19,184 nt of DNA from Bacteroidales bacterium UBA4866 (GCA_002399565.1 DHDW01000018.1:1796-20979), one strand, 5' to 3'. Shown: positions 1 through 7,862, counted from the stretch's first letter. Notes: generated by a model from the sequence alone, not told the origin. Numbers and translations are program-made.

Positions 1-716
1 TGTTGACGACGAAGCATAACAGCAGCAATTTCAGGAGCATAAGCCAAGTAATTAATTCTTGCCTCCACAACCTCAATACCTGCAAGGAATAATCTTTTGT
101 TTAATTCCATTTCAAGCCTATCATTAACCTCTTCCCCACCAGAACGCAAAGTAATATCGTCATCAATCTCATTATTATCATAAGCAAACTGACCAGCAAT
201 ATTTCTTAAAGCTGCATCACTCTGAATAGCCACAAACTGTTGATAAGAATTCATTCTCTCATTCATCTTCGATTGTGCATCAGTCTTGTTGTCAATATCA
301 AACATAACCTTATAAGTATCCTTTATCCTCCAAACCAAAATAAGACCAATCATAACAGGATTACCCTTTTTATCATTAACCTTAATTGGCTCAATATCCA
401 AATTTCTTGCTCTAATAACAAGTTTCTTCTTTACAAAGAAAGGATTAACCCAGAAGAATCCATTTTGTTTCAAAGTACCCTTATACTTACCAAAGAAAAT
501 CATAACCCTTGCCTCGTTAGGCTCAATCATTACAAATCCAATAAGCGAAAAAAATAGCAATGTGAGTAATACTATTTCGCTAAATAAAAACAAGCCCGGA
601 TTGCTCTCTAACGCAAAAGGGATGAAAATCATAGCTGCGATAATAATAATTTGAATAAGAATCATAAAAAAGCCCGAAAGCCTAAAACCCTTAAATTCTT
701 TTTCTTGTGTGTTCAT
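1..716 (-). CDS. SPFH/band 7 domain membrane protein (5' part, cut by window edge)
   Basis: Reading the minus strand from the ATG at 716 gives an open frame to the window edge, about 238 residues with no stop. It begins MNTQEKEFKGFRLSGFF. Two hydrophobic segments follow (about residues 15-36 and 43-63), then a band 7-type region starting EPNEARVMIFFGKYKGTL. The visible end includes EARINYLAYAPEIAAVMLRRQ, a stretch typical of Bacteroidota SPFH proteins. Such proteins oligomerise on the inner membrane and scaffold membrane domains or proteases; the specific role here is unknown. The start is supported by a Bacteroidota promoter at 761-792 that leaves a leader of about 40 nt. It is divergent from the YD/nuclease cluster and is probably core genome flanking it. 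The C-terminal part lies outside the window. Confidence 0.9.
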   Translation of the reverse strand, partial: MNTQEKEFKGFRLSGFFMILIQIIIIAAMIFIPFALESNPGLFLFSEIVLLTLLFFSLIGFVMIEPNEARVMIFFGKYKGTLKQNGFFWVNPFFVKKKLVIRARNLDIEPIKVNDKKGNPVMIGLILVWRIKDTYKVMFDIDNKTDAQSKMNERMNSYQQFVAIQSDAALRNIAGQFAYDNNEIDDDITLRSGGEEVNDRLEMELNKRLFLAGIEVVEARINYLAYAPEIAAVMLRRQ

Positions 717-760
717 TTTACTTTAATTTTTTTGTTATTAATAATATCATTTTGATATTG

Positions 761-792
761 CAAAGATATATCAAAATTTATTTCACTTGCAA
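761..792 (-). promoter_or_regulatory. Promoter of the SPFH gene
   Basis: On the minus strand TTGC (789-792) and TATCTTTG (761-768) are separated by 20 nt. This fits the Bacteroidota -33/-7 consensus. The ATG of the SPFH gene follows about 44 nt downstream. Confidence 0.7.
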
Positions 793-1039
793 GAAAAAAG
801 AGAAAAAAATGATTATCCATAATGATACCACCCTAAGCTTTGCCTTATGAATACTTGATTTGTATCAAATAAGAAAGTTATGAAATAAAACCTTGTTTTA
901 ATTTACTGAAATCAAGTAATAATTTTTTCTTTCTTCGTTTTAATTTTCTCAAACGAGGTTTTAGTTTTGCAACTCCTTATTTCATTTTTTTGCTCATTAT
1001 TTTAAAATAATGCTAATTAATTTCTATTTGATGCTCTTC

Positions 1040-1066
1040 TTTGGCATAAGACTAAGGCTATTTTTG
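1040..1066 (+). promoter_or_regulatory. YD1 promoter with shared TTTGGCATAA motif
   Basis: TTTGGCATAA (1040-1049), nine bases, then the -7 element TATTTTTG (1059-1066). The same upstream motif at the same distance precedes YD3, YD4 and the AAA-WYL operon. The TTTG-to-TAnnTTTG spacing is 15 nt, shorter than the usual 19-21 nt. Confidence 0.65.
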
Positions 1067-1096
1067 CTCCAAAATTATTAATTTAACATTAAAGTT

Positions 1097-1909
1097 ATGA
1101 ATAACAAGAAAATTCAAGGGCTTATAGCATCAGTTATAAAGCCTTCACACAAGTACATTGAAGAAAAAACCTTTTTAGGAATTGAAAAAATGGGAAAAAT
1201 AGTTGAAAAAGAAATAGAATCCTATAGCTTCACCCTATTTAATGAAGAAGGAAATGCTTTAAACTATTTCCAAAAGTCAAAAAACACAACATTAAGTCAA
1301 CAAAGTATCAACAATAATGAGGATGAGGATAATTCTAAGACCTTTTTCCAAAAATACTCATACAAATACAACACAAATGGTCAAATAGTAGAAGAAAATG
1401 CCTATGATTCTAATGGAGTATTCGTACAAAAATCAATTTATGAATACAATTCAAATGGGAAAATAGAAGAATGCAGAGAATTTGATAGAGAAGGAAAACT
1501 TATTTCTTCAAAAAAATATGACTTAAAGGGAAATATTATTGAGAAAAACACATACTATAAAAATGGAAAACTGCGTGAGAGGGAGCTTTTTAAATATGAT
1601 TTAGAGAAAAATACAGTAGAAAAAAACACTTACGATTCCGAAAGAAATTTTAAGAAAAAAGAAATCTACAAATACAATTCAAAAGGCAATGAGATAGAGT
1701 ATAACTCATTTAACTTAGAAGAAATGTTTGATTGGAAATGCATAACATCCCAATACGAATACGACCAAAGAAATAATTGGATAAAAAGAATAATCAATGA
1801 TGGCGAGAATTATAAAGTAACCACAAGAAAAATAATATATTACGGAGAAGAAGAAAACACAAATTTCCCCAATTGGGATTCCCCATTTTTCAAAGATTTA
1901 AAAGAATAA
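1097..1909 (+). CDS. YD-repeat protein 1 (upstream partner of Nuc1)
   Basis: A 270-residue protein with no signal peptide or membrane segment, so probably cytoplasmic. The N-terminal block (about 1-60) resembles the other three YD proteins. Residues about 88-205 are degenerate repeats of the form [KE]YNSNGxIEE...YDSNGxL, roughly 20 residues each, like RHS/YD or MORN-type repeats. The C-terminal cap has NNWIK (226-230) and TTRKIIYYGEE, then a short tail with W260-DSPF that only YD4 shares. The gene has its own motif-type promoter and lies about 100 nt upstream of Nuc1. Function is unknown. MORN-like YwqK proteins are annotated as antitoxins, so an immunity or sensor role toward the adjacent nuclease is a hypothesis. 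The lack of a toxin domain argues against a classical Rhs toxin. Confidence 0.8.
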   Translation: MNNKKIQGLIASVIKPSHKYIEEKTFLGIEKMGKIVEKEIESYSFTLFNEEGNALNYFQKSKNTTLSQQSINNNEDEDNSKTFFQKYSYKYNTNGQIVEENAYDSNGVFVQKSIYEYNSNGKIEECREFDREGKLISSKKYDLKGNIIEKNTYYKNGKLRERELFKYDLEKNTVEKNTYDSERNFKKKEIYKYNSKGNEIEYNSFNLEEMFDWKCITSQYEYDQRNNWIKRIINDGENYKVTTRKIIYYGEEENTNFPNWDSPFFKDLKE

Positions 1910-1939
1910 AGAAAGAGCAATTAAATATAAATATAATAA

Positions 1940-1969
1940 TTGGATACATAATTAAAAACAATACCTTTG
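1940..1969 (+). promoter_or_regulatory. Promoter of Nuc1-YD2 (exonuclease) operon
   Basis: TTGG (1940-1943) and TACCTTTG (1962-1969) are 18 nt apart, close to Bacteroidota consensus, and end about 41 nt before the Nuc1 ATG. It lacks the GCATA motif of the YD promoters, so Nuc1 may be controlled separately from YD1. Confidence 0.6.
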
Positions 1970-2010
1970 TAACCTAAAACAAGATACTAACTATTAAAAA
2001 CAGAATTATC

Positions 2011-3192
2011 ATGAGTGATTTTAAAGCACAATTAGAAAAAATCCAAACAGAATTCATCCAAGAAGAACACAGAACAGAAAATGAATTCAATATCTTTAAT
2101 GCTTTGTATAGAAAAGATAATGAAAGGCTTCATTCGCGATTTATTTCATATTTACTATCTTCTGATTCAAGACATGGTATGGGAAAGAAATTTTTATATG
2201 CATTTAAAGAAATACTTTCCGAACAAGATAATGGAGATATATTAAACAAATTTGATTTTTCTCATTGCATAGTTAGACCAAATGAAAAAGAAAAAGAAGA
2301 ACATGAAAAGATAGATATTCTTATATCCAATGATAATCAAGCTATTGTTATTGAAAATAAAATATTTGCTAATCCTTCTTATCACTATGTAGATGGGAAA
2401 CGACATCAAATAGATACATATTGTCAGAAAATGAAAGAGGGAACGAAAAAAGAAAAAGGAGAACAAGGGGAAGAAGGGAGAAAAGATGTTTTTGCTATAT
2501 ACTTAGCTCTTAATAAGAGAAATCCAAAAGAGGAAGGTATTATCCATAAGCCTATTATTGTAATTGATTATCAAGAAGAGATAACACATTGGATTAATAA
2601 ATGCATCGATATAACAAAGGAAAGTAGTATAGAGGAAAAAGATAAATATTTATTAGCTGAAATTTTAGAACAATACAGATCTGTAATCAAGAGCCTTACG
2701 AGTAATTTACCTAGAGTGAAAAAAATTAAAGATATACTTGATATAGATGAAAACATTAAAAAAGTTTGGGAAGTGAAGGAAATAAGAAACTTTATGCTTA
2801 ACATGGGAGATTTCAGACATGTAAAATGGCTAACTATTAATAGTTTTTGGTTAGAACTGTCTCAGCAGCTCAGAGATAAACTACAAGTAGAAATTAGTAA
2901 AGAAATAAATATTAAAGATATTACTAAAGTTGCTCACGATAAAAAAGGTTCGACAGGAATAAATTTTAGATTAGATAATGGAGAAGAGTGGTATATTGTA
3001 AATGATAATAAAAATGGTCTTTCTTATGGGATAAACAAAAAAGATAAAAAAAATGATGATTGGCATTATATTAATAAGAATATTAACTTCACTAACTTTA
3101 GTAATGAAGATACTTTTATGCTTATAAATGCAGAGAAAAGAAAGGATACTATAGAAAAAATTATAGACTCAGTAGCAAAAAAATCTAAATAG
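2011..3192 (+). CDS. Nuc1: PD-(D/E)XK nuclease family protein (PDDEXK_4 type)
   Basis: A 393-residue soluble protein. The N-terminal part has the family pattern FNIFNAL...ERLHSRFISYLL (about 26-49) followed by RHGMGKKFLYAF (54-65). The catalytic core is IDILI with D102, a 12-residue gap, then E115-N-K117 (IENKI), the D...ExK signature; an upstream acidic stretch (KEKEEHEK) precedes it. H132-Q133...Y137 matches the family's QL..Y position. The rest (about 200-393) is probably recognition or regulatory sequence with no known domain that I recognise. The family is predicted to cut DNA, and members are mostly uncharacterised accessory genes in Bacteroidota. YD2 starts 9 nt after its stop, so they are co-transcribed. 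Confidence 0.85.
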   Translation: MSDFKAQLEKIQTEFIQEEHRTENEFNIFNALYRKDNERLHSRFISYLLSSDSRHGMGKKFLYAFKEILSEQDNGDILNKFDFSHCIVRPNEKEKEEHEKIDILISNDNQAIVIENKIFANPSYHYVDGKRHQIDTYCQKMKEGTKKEKGEQGEEGRKDVFAIYLALNKRNPKEEGIIHKPIIVIDYQEEITHWINKCIDITKESSIEEKDKYLLAEILEQYRSVIKSLTSNLPRVKKIKDILDIDENIKKVWEVKEIRNFMLNMGDFRHVKWLTINSFWLELSQQLRDKLQVEISKEINIKDITKVAHDKKGSTGINFRLDNGEEWYIVNDNKNGLSYGINKKDKKNDDWHYINKNINFTNFSNEDTFMLINAEKRKDTIEKIIDSVAKKSK

Positions 3193-3201
3193 CATTATAA
3201 T

Positions 3202-4236
3202 ATGAAGAGGTTGGTACCTAATCCTGAAGATAAAGGCTTAAAGGGGAAGATAAAGTATCTCGAGAAGAAGAACTATTCTGCTATTGAAAATTCTGGAGAA
3301 ATTGAAAAAGGAGGATTTAAATCTAGCAGAATTTTATCATTTAATGAAGATGGTAATCTTTTACTTGAAGTTTGTAATTCAGAAGATTACTCATCTGAGG
3401 AGACTTATATCTATGATTCAAATGGGAATTTAATTGAAGAAAGCACAAGTATCATTAATCAAATAACTACCTACAAATATAATTCTAACAATCACATAAT
3501 AGAAGAAAATTGTTATGAGAGAATTGAAAGCCTAGGAGAGAATATTTCCTTCAACACGAAAATAAAAGGAAATCTTATATGTAGTACAGTTTATGATTTT
3601 GATTCGAATGGGGCACTAATAAAGGAAAAAAAATATAATTCTGATAAATGCCTTACAGAGTATACTATTTATAAATATGATTCTGATGGAAAAATAAAAG
3701 AGGAAAATGTCTATGATCCATATAGACGTTTAGAAGAACGAACTATTTATAAATATGATTCTAATGGGAATATGATAGAAGCAAATTCTTATGATTCTGA
3801 TGGACATTTATTTTGGCAAAATATATATAATTCTAATGGGATTCTAATAGAGGAGAATTCTTACGAGGATGATGGGATATTGTCTGGGCAAAATATTTAT
3901 GACTCTGAAGGGCATCTAATAGGAAATATTACTTACGATTCAGATGGGGAAATTTATGAAGAATATGTGTATAAACATAAATACAATTCGAATAGACAAT
4001 TAATTTATGGTTTTAACGAGAAAGATGAAGAGTTATATTTAATGACTATTCACAAATATGATTCAGAAGGGAAAGAATATAGATGTATTACTTATGAATC
4101 TAATGAAGAGTTATTGAGCGACCAAAAATATATAAAATTTGACGATAAAAATAATTGGATTAAAAGCACTGTTAAGCACAACGATAGATTAGAAATAATT
4201 ATAAGACACATTGAATATTATGGAGAAGATAAATAA
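3202..4236 (+). CDS. YD-repeat protein 2 (co-transcribed downstream of Nuc1)
   Basis: The longest of the YD proteins (344 residues), without signal peptide. The N-terminal block GKIKYLEKKNYSAI...GEIEKG (15-37) aligns with YD3 and YD4. About ten repeats of YDSNGxLIEE type fill residues 69-305, several nearly identical (YKYDSDGKIKEENVYD and YKYDSNGNMIEANSYD). The cap is NNWIK (317-321) followed by IIIRHIEYYGEDK, with no W-SPF tail. Two identical 21-nt stretches at 3664-3684 and 3742-3762, 78 nt apart and in frame, show recent repeat duplication. The 9 nt gap to Nuc1 and lack of an intervening promoter indicate one transcript and coupled dosage. Function is unknown; a partner of Nuc1 is inferred. 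Confidence 0.8.
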   Translation: MKRLVPNPEDKGLKGKIKYLEKKNYSAIENSGEIEKGGFKSSRILSFNEDGNLLLEVCNSEDYSSEETYIYDSNGNLIEESTSIINQITTYKYNSNNHIIEENCYERIESLGENISFNTKIKGNLICSTVYDFDSNGALIKEKKYNSDKCLTEYTIYKYDSDGKIKEENVYDPYRRLEERTIYKYDSNGNMIEANSYDSDGHLFWQNIYNSNGILIEENSYEDDGILSGQNIYDSEGHLIGNITYDSDGEIYEEYVYKHKYNSNRQLIYGFNEKDEELYLMTIHKYDSEGKEYRCITYESNEELLSDQKYIKFDDKNNWIKSTVKHNDRLEIIIRHIEYYGEDK

Positions 4237-4269
4237 TTCAGTTCTCTTATGTATAATAAATAATATAGT

Positions 4270-4758
4270 ATGAAATCCTTTGTAGCTATTGATTTTGAAA
4301 CTGCAAATCAACATAGAAGCATTTGCAGTATGGGGGTTGTTATTGTGAAAAATGGAATAATAACAGACAGGTTTTATAGTTTAGTTAAACCAGAGCCTAA
4401 TTTCTATTGTTATTGGGCTACTGAATGTCATGGATTGACTAAGAAAGACACCAATAATGCTGAGAATTTTCCTGAGGTTTGGAGTAATATTGTTGGCAGA
4501 ATTAAGAATTTGCCATTGGTTGCTCATAATAGTCCATTTGATGAGGGTTGTCTTAAGGAAAGTTATGAAAGATATAATATGAAATACCCTTATTTCCAAT
4601 TCTATTGCACTCTAAAAAAAGCAAGACAGGTTATCCCTAATTTACCAAACTATCAGCTTGATACTGTTTCCAAACACTTAGGCTTCACTCTTGAAAATCA
4701 TCATAACGCCTTAGCCGATGCAGAAGCCTGTGCCTTTATTGCAACAAAGATACTATAG
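4270..4758 (+). CDS. DnaQ-like 3'-5' exonuclease (DEDDh)
   Basis: A 162-residue stand-alone exonuclease domain. Exo I is VAIDFETA with D8 and E10, Exo II is VAHNSPFD with D91, and Exo III is HHNALADAEA with H145 and D150, giving a complete DEDDh site. The CHGLTKKD and YCTLKKAR stretches are typical of DNA polymerase III epsilon-like exonucleases in Bacteroidota. It should remove nucleotides from 3' ends of DNA or RNA. It starts 33 nt after YD2 with no visible promoter, so it probably belongs to the Nuc1-YD2 transcript. No polymerase or BRCT domain is attached. Whether it is part of the nuclease system or a passenger cannot be told from the sequence. Confidence 0.85.
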   Translation: MKSFVAIDFETANQHRSICSMGVVIVKNGIITDRFYSLVKPEPNFYCYWATECHGLTKKDTNNAENFPEVWSNIVGRIKNLPLVAHNSPFDEGCLKESYERYNMKYPYFQFYCTLKKARQVIPNLPNYQLDTVSKHLGFTLENHHNALADAEACAFIATKIL

Positions 4759-4781
4759 GATTAAAGCTTAAAGAAAACCTT

Positions 4782-4880
4782 AAATATGAATTTAATCAAA
4801 AGAGTCACTGAATAAAGGATATTATATTTAAGAACAAAAAAGGAAGCGTAATGATTATTAGAAAAATTATGTACTATTGA
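4782..4880 (+). pseudogene. Decayed C-terminal fragment of a YD-repeat gene
   Basis: This stretch is non-coding as it stands but translates, in one frame, to KYEFNQKSH, a stop, then IKDIIFKNKKGSVMIIRKI and MYY before a final stop. It aligns without gaps to the end of YD3 (QYELDQNNNW then IKDIILKSKRGSEIIIRKIEYY). The conserved Trp codon TGG of NNWIK has become TGA at 4809-4811. Nucleotide match to 7098-7166 is roughly four in five by eye over about 69 nt. No repeat region or start remains. It lies directly upstream of Nuc2, the same position YD1 and YD4 have relative to Nuc1 and Nuc3, so it is probably the remains of a YD gene lost from this cassette. Confidence 0.75.
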
Positions 4881-4903
4881 ATGCACAATTATATCTATCT
4901 TTG
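4877..4903 (+). promoter_or_regulatory. Promoter of Nuc2
   Basis: The -7 element TATCTTTG (4896-4903) has a TTGA 15 nt upstream at 4877-4880. That TTGA overlaps the last stop codon of the decayed YD fragment. A leader of about 70 nt follows before the ATG at 4976. Confidence 0.6.
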
Positions 4904-4975
4904 TACTGTTTCTCTATAAAGCATTTTATCCGAGAAAAATAAAAATGGATTTATAAACCAAATAAAAGAAATGAA

Positions 4976-6124
4976 ATGATTAAAGACATTAAGAATTTAC
5001 TTAATCAAGTAGCTATCATTAATAAAAAAAATGAAGAAATATTAGATGCCACAGGTGGTCGTTTTAATATGTTTAAAATTTGCGGAGTCAATCATATTGA
5101 ACCAACTCATTCTGCAATAATTGCTGAATTTTTAAATCCCAATGGAACTCATGGTCTAAAATCTAAACTCCTTGAATGTTTTATTGAAATGCTTGGAGAT
5201 AAATTTAACATTAAAGACTTTAACTCCTCTAGAGCTAGTGTAGAGACAGAACATTATACTGGAGATGGAAGAATAGATATTTTAATTGAAGACAATCAAC
5301 ATAAAGCTATAATAATTGAAAATAAAATTTATGCCCCAGATCAATCTGAACAATTAAAGAGATATGATAGATATGCCCAACAACAATATAAAAATGGCTA
5401 TCAAATTTTATATCTTACTCTTGATGGGCAAGAGGCATCAGAGCAAAGTGGTGAGGGAGTTGATTATTTAAAAATCTCTTACGAGAAAGATATAATCAAT
5501 TGGCTTGAAAGCTGTGTTTCAATAGCCACTCGCTATCCAATAGTTAGAGAAACAATAATTCAATATATTAATCATTTAAAACAATTAACAAATCAAGATA
5601 TGAGCACAAAAAATGAAGAAGAAATCACAGAAGTTTTGTCAAAAATCGAAAACTTAAGAGCAGCTAAAGCAATTAGTCAAAATTATTCAGCGACTTTTAA
5701 TGCTCTTGCAAAGAAGCATTTCAATCCAAAAATGGAAGAATTTGCTAAGGAAAAAGGATTAGAATATTATAATGAAACAAGTGACGAACCTTTTATTAAA
5801 TTTTATCTAACAAAATCCGATTGGAAAGGAAAATTCAAAATATTATTTACTAATGAAGAAAACAAGTGCGAATACGGTCTCTTCTACAATTTTCCAGATG
5901 AATATAGTGTTTCTGATGAGATTTCTGAAAAACTACATGAAAACTTAAGAAAAAAGACTGGTGAATCTTTTAAAAAGGCTCGATTTTGGCCATTTTATAG
6001 TCAATTTTCAGAACTGAATCTTGATGCTTGGGAAAGTGATATTATTAATAGTGATAAATTTTTCAACGATTGTAAAGAAAAGATAGAAATTTTACTTTCT
6101 GCAATGGATGGGATTGATCTTTAA
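4976..6124 (+). CDS. Nuc2: PD-(D/E)XK nuclease family protein (PDDEXK_4 type)
   Basis: A 382-residue soluble protein and the clearest PDDEXK_4 member in the window. FNMFKICGV...EPTHSAIIAEFLNPNGTHG (30-60) is the family's N-terminal helix region. GRIDILI with D101, then E115-N-K117 (IIIENKIYAPDQSEQL) and Q126...Y130 give the complete catalytic core, with E90/E92 as possible first acidic residue. YQILYLTLDG follows as the next core strand. Residues about 200-382 carry the rest of the fold and an unassigned C-terminal region. Nuc1 shares the core and layout but little obvious sequence elsewhere, so the two are diverged homologues, perhaps with different targets. It has its own promoter and a strong terminator at 6184-6220. 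Confidence 0.9.
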   Translation: MIKDIKNLLNQVAIINKKNEEILDATGGRFNMFKICGVNHIEPTHSAIIAEFLNPNGTHGLKSKLLECFIEMLGDKFNIKDFNSSRASVETEHYTGDGRIDILIEDNQHKAIIIENKIYAPDQSEQLKRYDRYAQQQYKNGYQILYLTLDGQEASEQSGEGVDYLKISYEKDIINWLESCVSIATRYPIVRETIIQYINHLKQLTNQDMSTKNEEEITEVLSKIENLRAAKAISQNYSATFNALAKKHFNPKMEEFAKEKGLEYYNETSDEPFIKFYLTKSDWKGKFKILFTNEENKCEYGLFYNFPDEYSVSDEISEKLHENLRKKTGESFKKARFWPFYSQFSELNLDAWESDIINSDKFFNDCKEKIEILLSAMDGIDL

Positions 6125-6183
6125 AATTTACAAGAAACATCCCATCCTCAATACATTTTATAAGTACTTTTATTCTTGAATTT

Positions 6184-6220
6184 ACAAGCCTATGCTCCTA
6201 TTTAGCATAGGCTTGTTTTT
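6184..6220 (+). terminator. Intrinsic terminator after Nuc2
   Basis: A perfect 13-bp stem, ACAAGCCTATGCT (6184-6196) with AGCATAGGCTTGT (6204-6216), a 7-nt loop CCTATTT, then a T run. The 3' arm and T run also contain the upstream part of the YD3 promoter. Confidence 0.85.
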
Positions 6221-6227
6221 ATCTTCG
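6201..6227 (+). promoter_or_regulatory. YD3 promoter embedded in the terminator
   Basis: TTTAGCATAG (6201-6210), nine bases, then TATCTTCG (6220-6227). This matches the spacing and form of the YD1, YD4 and AAA-WYL promoters, with one deviation in the -7 element (C for T). Confidence 0.6.
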
Positions 6228-6258
6228 CAAGCAATATTAATCAAAAAAATTATTTGCA

Positions 6259-7173
6259 ATGAATAGAAAAAGCTGTCTTAAGCAAAGTGGAATTAATGGG
6301 AATGTAAAGTCGATAGAAACTAAGACTTACTATATTTCTCGAAAGTCTGGGGAGATTAAGAAAGGGAAATTAAAGCACTTTGATTTGGAGGTATTTGATG
6401 AAGATAGGTATAGATTAAGTCATAATTTTAGAACTTCTAAATATGATATGAAAGTCCTTTCTGAATATGATTCTAATATGAACATTCTTAAAGAAAGTGT
6501 ATTTGAAAAAGAAGCTTTTGATTATGAAATGATTTATAAATATGACTTAAATGGAAATCTTATTGAGGAATTAGTTGTTTATCCTAATGATAATTATAGA
6601 GGAGGAACGAAATATGAATATGATTCTAAAGGGAAAGTAATTAAGGAACATATAAGCAATTCAGAGGATTTGGATAGGGTGCAAATTCGTAAATATGACA
6701 CAGAAGGAAAAGAAATTGAGTTTTATTCTTTTTGTGGTGGAGAGCCTGACTCAAAAAGCATTTATAAATATGATTCAAATGGCAATACTATTGAAATTAA
6801 TTATTACGATGAAAATGATAAGCTAATTGGAATACATAAATATGAATATGATTCAAATGGCAATAAAACTGAATTGGTTTCCCTTGCAAACGGAAGATTA
6901 GTAAAGAAGAATATCTTTAATGCAAATGGGAAAGTGGTGGATATGTATTATACCAATAAAGAAGGAAATTTATATCTAAGGCTTAAATATAACTACAACT
7001 CTTTAGGGAACTTAACAGAAAAGTATTCGTATGATTCTAAAAATAATATCACATATCAAGAAACACATCAATACGAATTAGATCAAAATAATAACTGGAT
7101 AAAGGATATTATATTAAAAAGCAAAAGAGGTAGCGAGATAATTATTAGAAAGATTGAGTATTATGAGTATTAA
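6259..7173 (+). CDS. YD-repeat protein 3 (downstream of Nuc2)
   Basis: A 304-residue protein without signal peptide. The N-terminal block GNVKSIETKTYYI...GEIKKGKLKHFDLEVFDED aligns with YD2. Repeats of YKYDSNGNTIEINYYDENDKL type run from about 67 to 265. The cap is NNWIK (278-282) and IIIRKIEYYEY, lacking the W-SPF tail of YD1 and YD4. It has its own motif-type promoter placed in the Nuc2 terminator, so it is probably transcribed separately from Nuc2. The decayed fragment at 4782-4880 is closest to this gene. The 3' end overlaps by 29 nt with the convergent hydrolase gene. Function is unknown; it is inferred to belong with the neighbouring nucleases. Confidence 0.8.
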   Translation: MNRKSCLKQSGINGNVKSIETKTYYISRKSGEIKKGKLKHFDLEVFDEDRYRLSHNFRTSKYDMKVLSEYDSNMNILKESVFEKEAFDYEMIYKYDLNGNLIEELVVYPNDNYRGGTKYEYDSKGKVIKEHISNSEDLDRVQIRKYDTEGKEIEFYSFCGGEPDSKSIYKYDSNGNTIEINYYDENDKLIGIHKYEYDSNGNKTELVSLANGRLVKKNIFNANGKVVDMYYTNKEGNLYLRLKYNYNSLGNLTEKYSYDSKNNITYQETHQYELDQNNNWIKDIILKSKRGSEIIIRKIEYYEY

Positions 7174-7714
7174 TTATTTGCTCTATCAATGGAACAACAA
7201 CTTCTCTTATATTTTCTGTTGAAATTCTATGCCCATCTTCTATTGTAAATATCTTTTCTTTATCATAAATCTCTTCAAAAAGACTTTTATAAGAAAATAG
7301 CTCATCATTATTGGCAAAGACTCCATAAACCATTGTCTTATACTCTTCAGGAATAATCCTGTTTTCCATCTCTCTATATTTCTCTATTTCCTCTGAACTA
7401 ATATTTAGGGCAATTCTTTGATCTAATTGTTCAGATGGTTTTAGACAAGGATTTATAAGAATGGTTGGAATAGAGGAGATAAATGTTGCTGTGAAAGCAC
7501 CCATGCTTGATGCTACAACCAATTTAATATCATTTTTAAGGATAAATTCCTTTGCTTTTTCAATATTCTTTTTTGCATTTTCGGAGAACTCTAAATCATT
7601 TGAGAATGCAGGAGAAAAAACTTCAGCCTTTCCTATCATATTTCTTCCAATTTCCAATGCAGTCCTACTATTTCCCATAGAACCATAACCATGTATATAA
7701 AGTATCTTTATCAT
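7145..7714 (-). CDS. YqiA/YcfP-like alpha/beta-hydrolase (UPF0227-type)
   Basis: A 189-residue protein starting MIKILYIHGYGSMGNSRTA, the N-terminal strand and oxyanion HG motif of YqiA-like hydrolases. S70 in ASSMGAF sits at the nucleophile elbow (first Gly of GxSxG replaced by Ala), followed by ILINPCLKP, also typical of the family. A later VFANNDELF offers the acidic residue and EDGHRIS the catalytic His. YqiA has esterase activity; the substrate here is unknown. An in-frame ATG at 7780 exists, but the promoter elements at 7736-7767 lie downstream of it, so I choose the start at 7714. It is divergent from YD4 and convergent with YD3, interrupting an otherwise plus-strand cluster. Confidence 0.8.
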   Translation of the reverse strand: MIKILYIHGYGSMGNSRTALEIGRNMIGKAEVFSPAFSNDLEFSENAKKNIEKAKEFILKNDIKLVVASSMGAFTATFISSIPTILINPCLKPSEQLDQRIALNISSEEIEKYREMENRIIPEEYKTMVYGVFANNDELFSYKSLFEEIYDKEKIFTIEDGHRISTENIREVVVPLIEQIINTHNTQSF

Positions 7715-7735
7715 AATAATGCCTTTGCTTTTCTG

Positions 7736-7767
7736 CAAAAGTAAAAAATAATTCAAGAAGAAACAAA
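7736..7767 (-). promoter_or_regulatory. Promoter of the hydrolase gene
   Basis: On the minus strand TTTG (7764-7767), 20 nt, then TACTTTTG (7736-7743), matching consensus. It places transcription start downstream of the ATG at 7780 and supports the start at 7714. Confidence 0.7.
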
Positions 7768-7788
7768 CTCTTCTTTCCATTGCTTCAA

Positions 7789-7815
7789 TTTGGCATAAAG
7801 AAGAATTTATCTTTG
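7789..7815 (+). promoter_or_regulatory. YD4 promoter with shared TTTGGCATAA motif
   Basis: TTTGGCATAA (7789-7798), nine bases, then TATCTTTG (7808-7815). The region 7781-7835 closely matches 9754-9808 upstream of the AAA+ gene, well beyond the core elements. Confidence 0.75.
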
Positions 7816-7862
7816 CATTTGAAATTATAATTGTATTGTTTTATAAAGAATAGTTAGTAGAT

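Larger units (their letters stand above)
717..1096. other. Divergent intergenic region between SPFH gene and YD1
   Basis: This 380 nt stretch holds the SPFH promoter at its left end and the YD1 promoter at its right end (1040-1066). Between them is AT-rich sequence with no convincing gene. A -7-like TAGTTTTG occurs at 962-969 without a clear -33 partner, and TTCGTTT (about 935-941) could pair weakly with AAACGA nearby. I see no RNA gene in it. Confidence 0.6.

Noticed and set aside
240..557. 105-codon plus-strand frame
   Set aside because: It is antisense to the well-supported SPFH gene and its product has no plausible domain.
7145..7780. Hydrolase start at 7780
   Set aside because: It would add 22 residues with no family similarity and lies upstream of good -33/-7 elements. 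The start at 7714 begins with the conserved MIKILYIHG strand.
7789..7815. Sigma-54 promoter based on TTTGGCAT and TTTGCA
   Set aside because: The TGGCA and TTGCA parts are about 17 nt apart; sigma-54 sites need about 4-5 nt. The TATCTTTG element explains the right half better.
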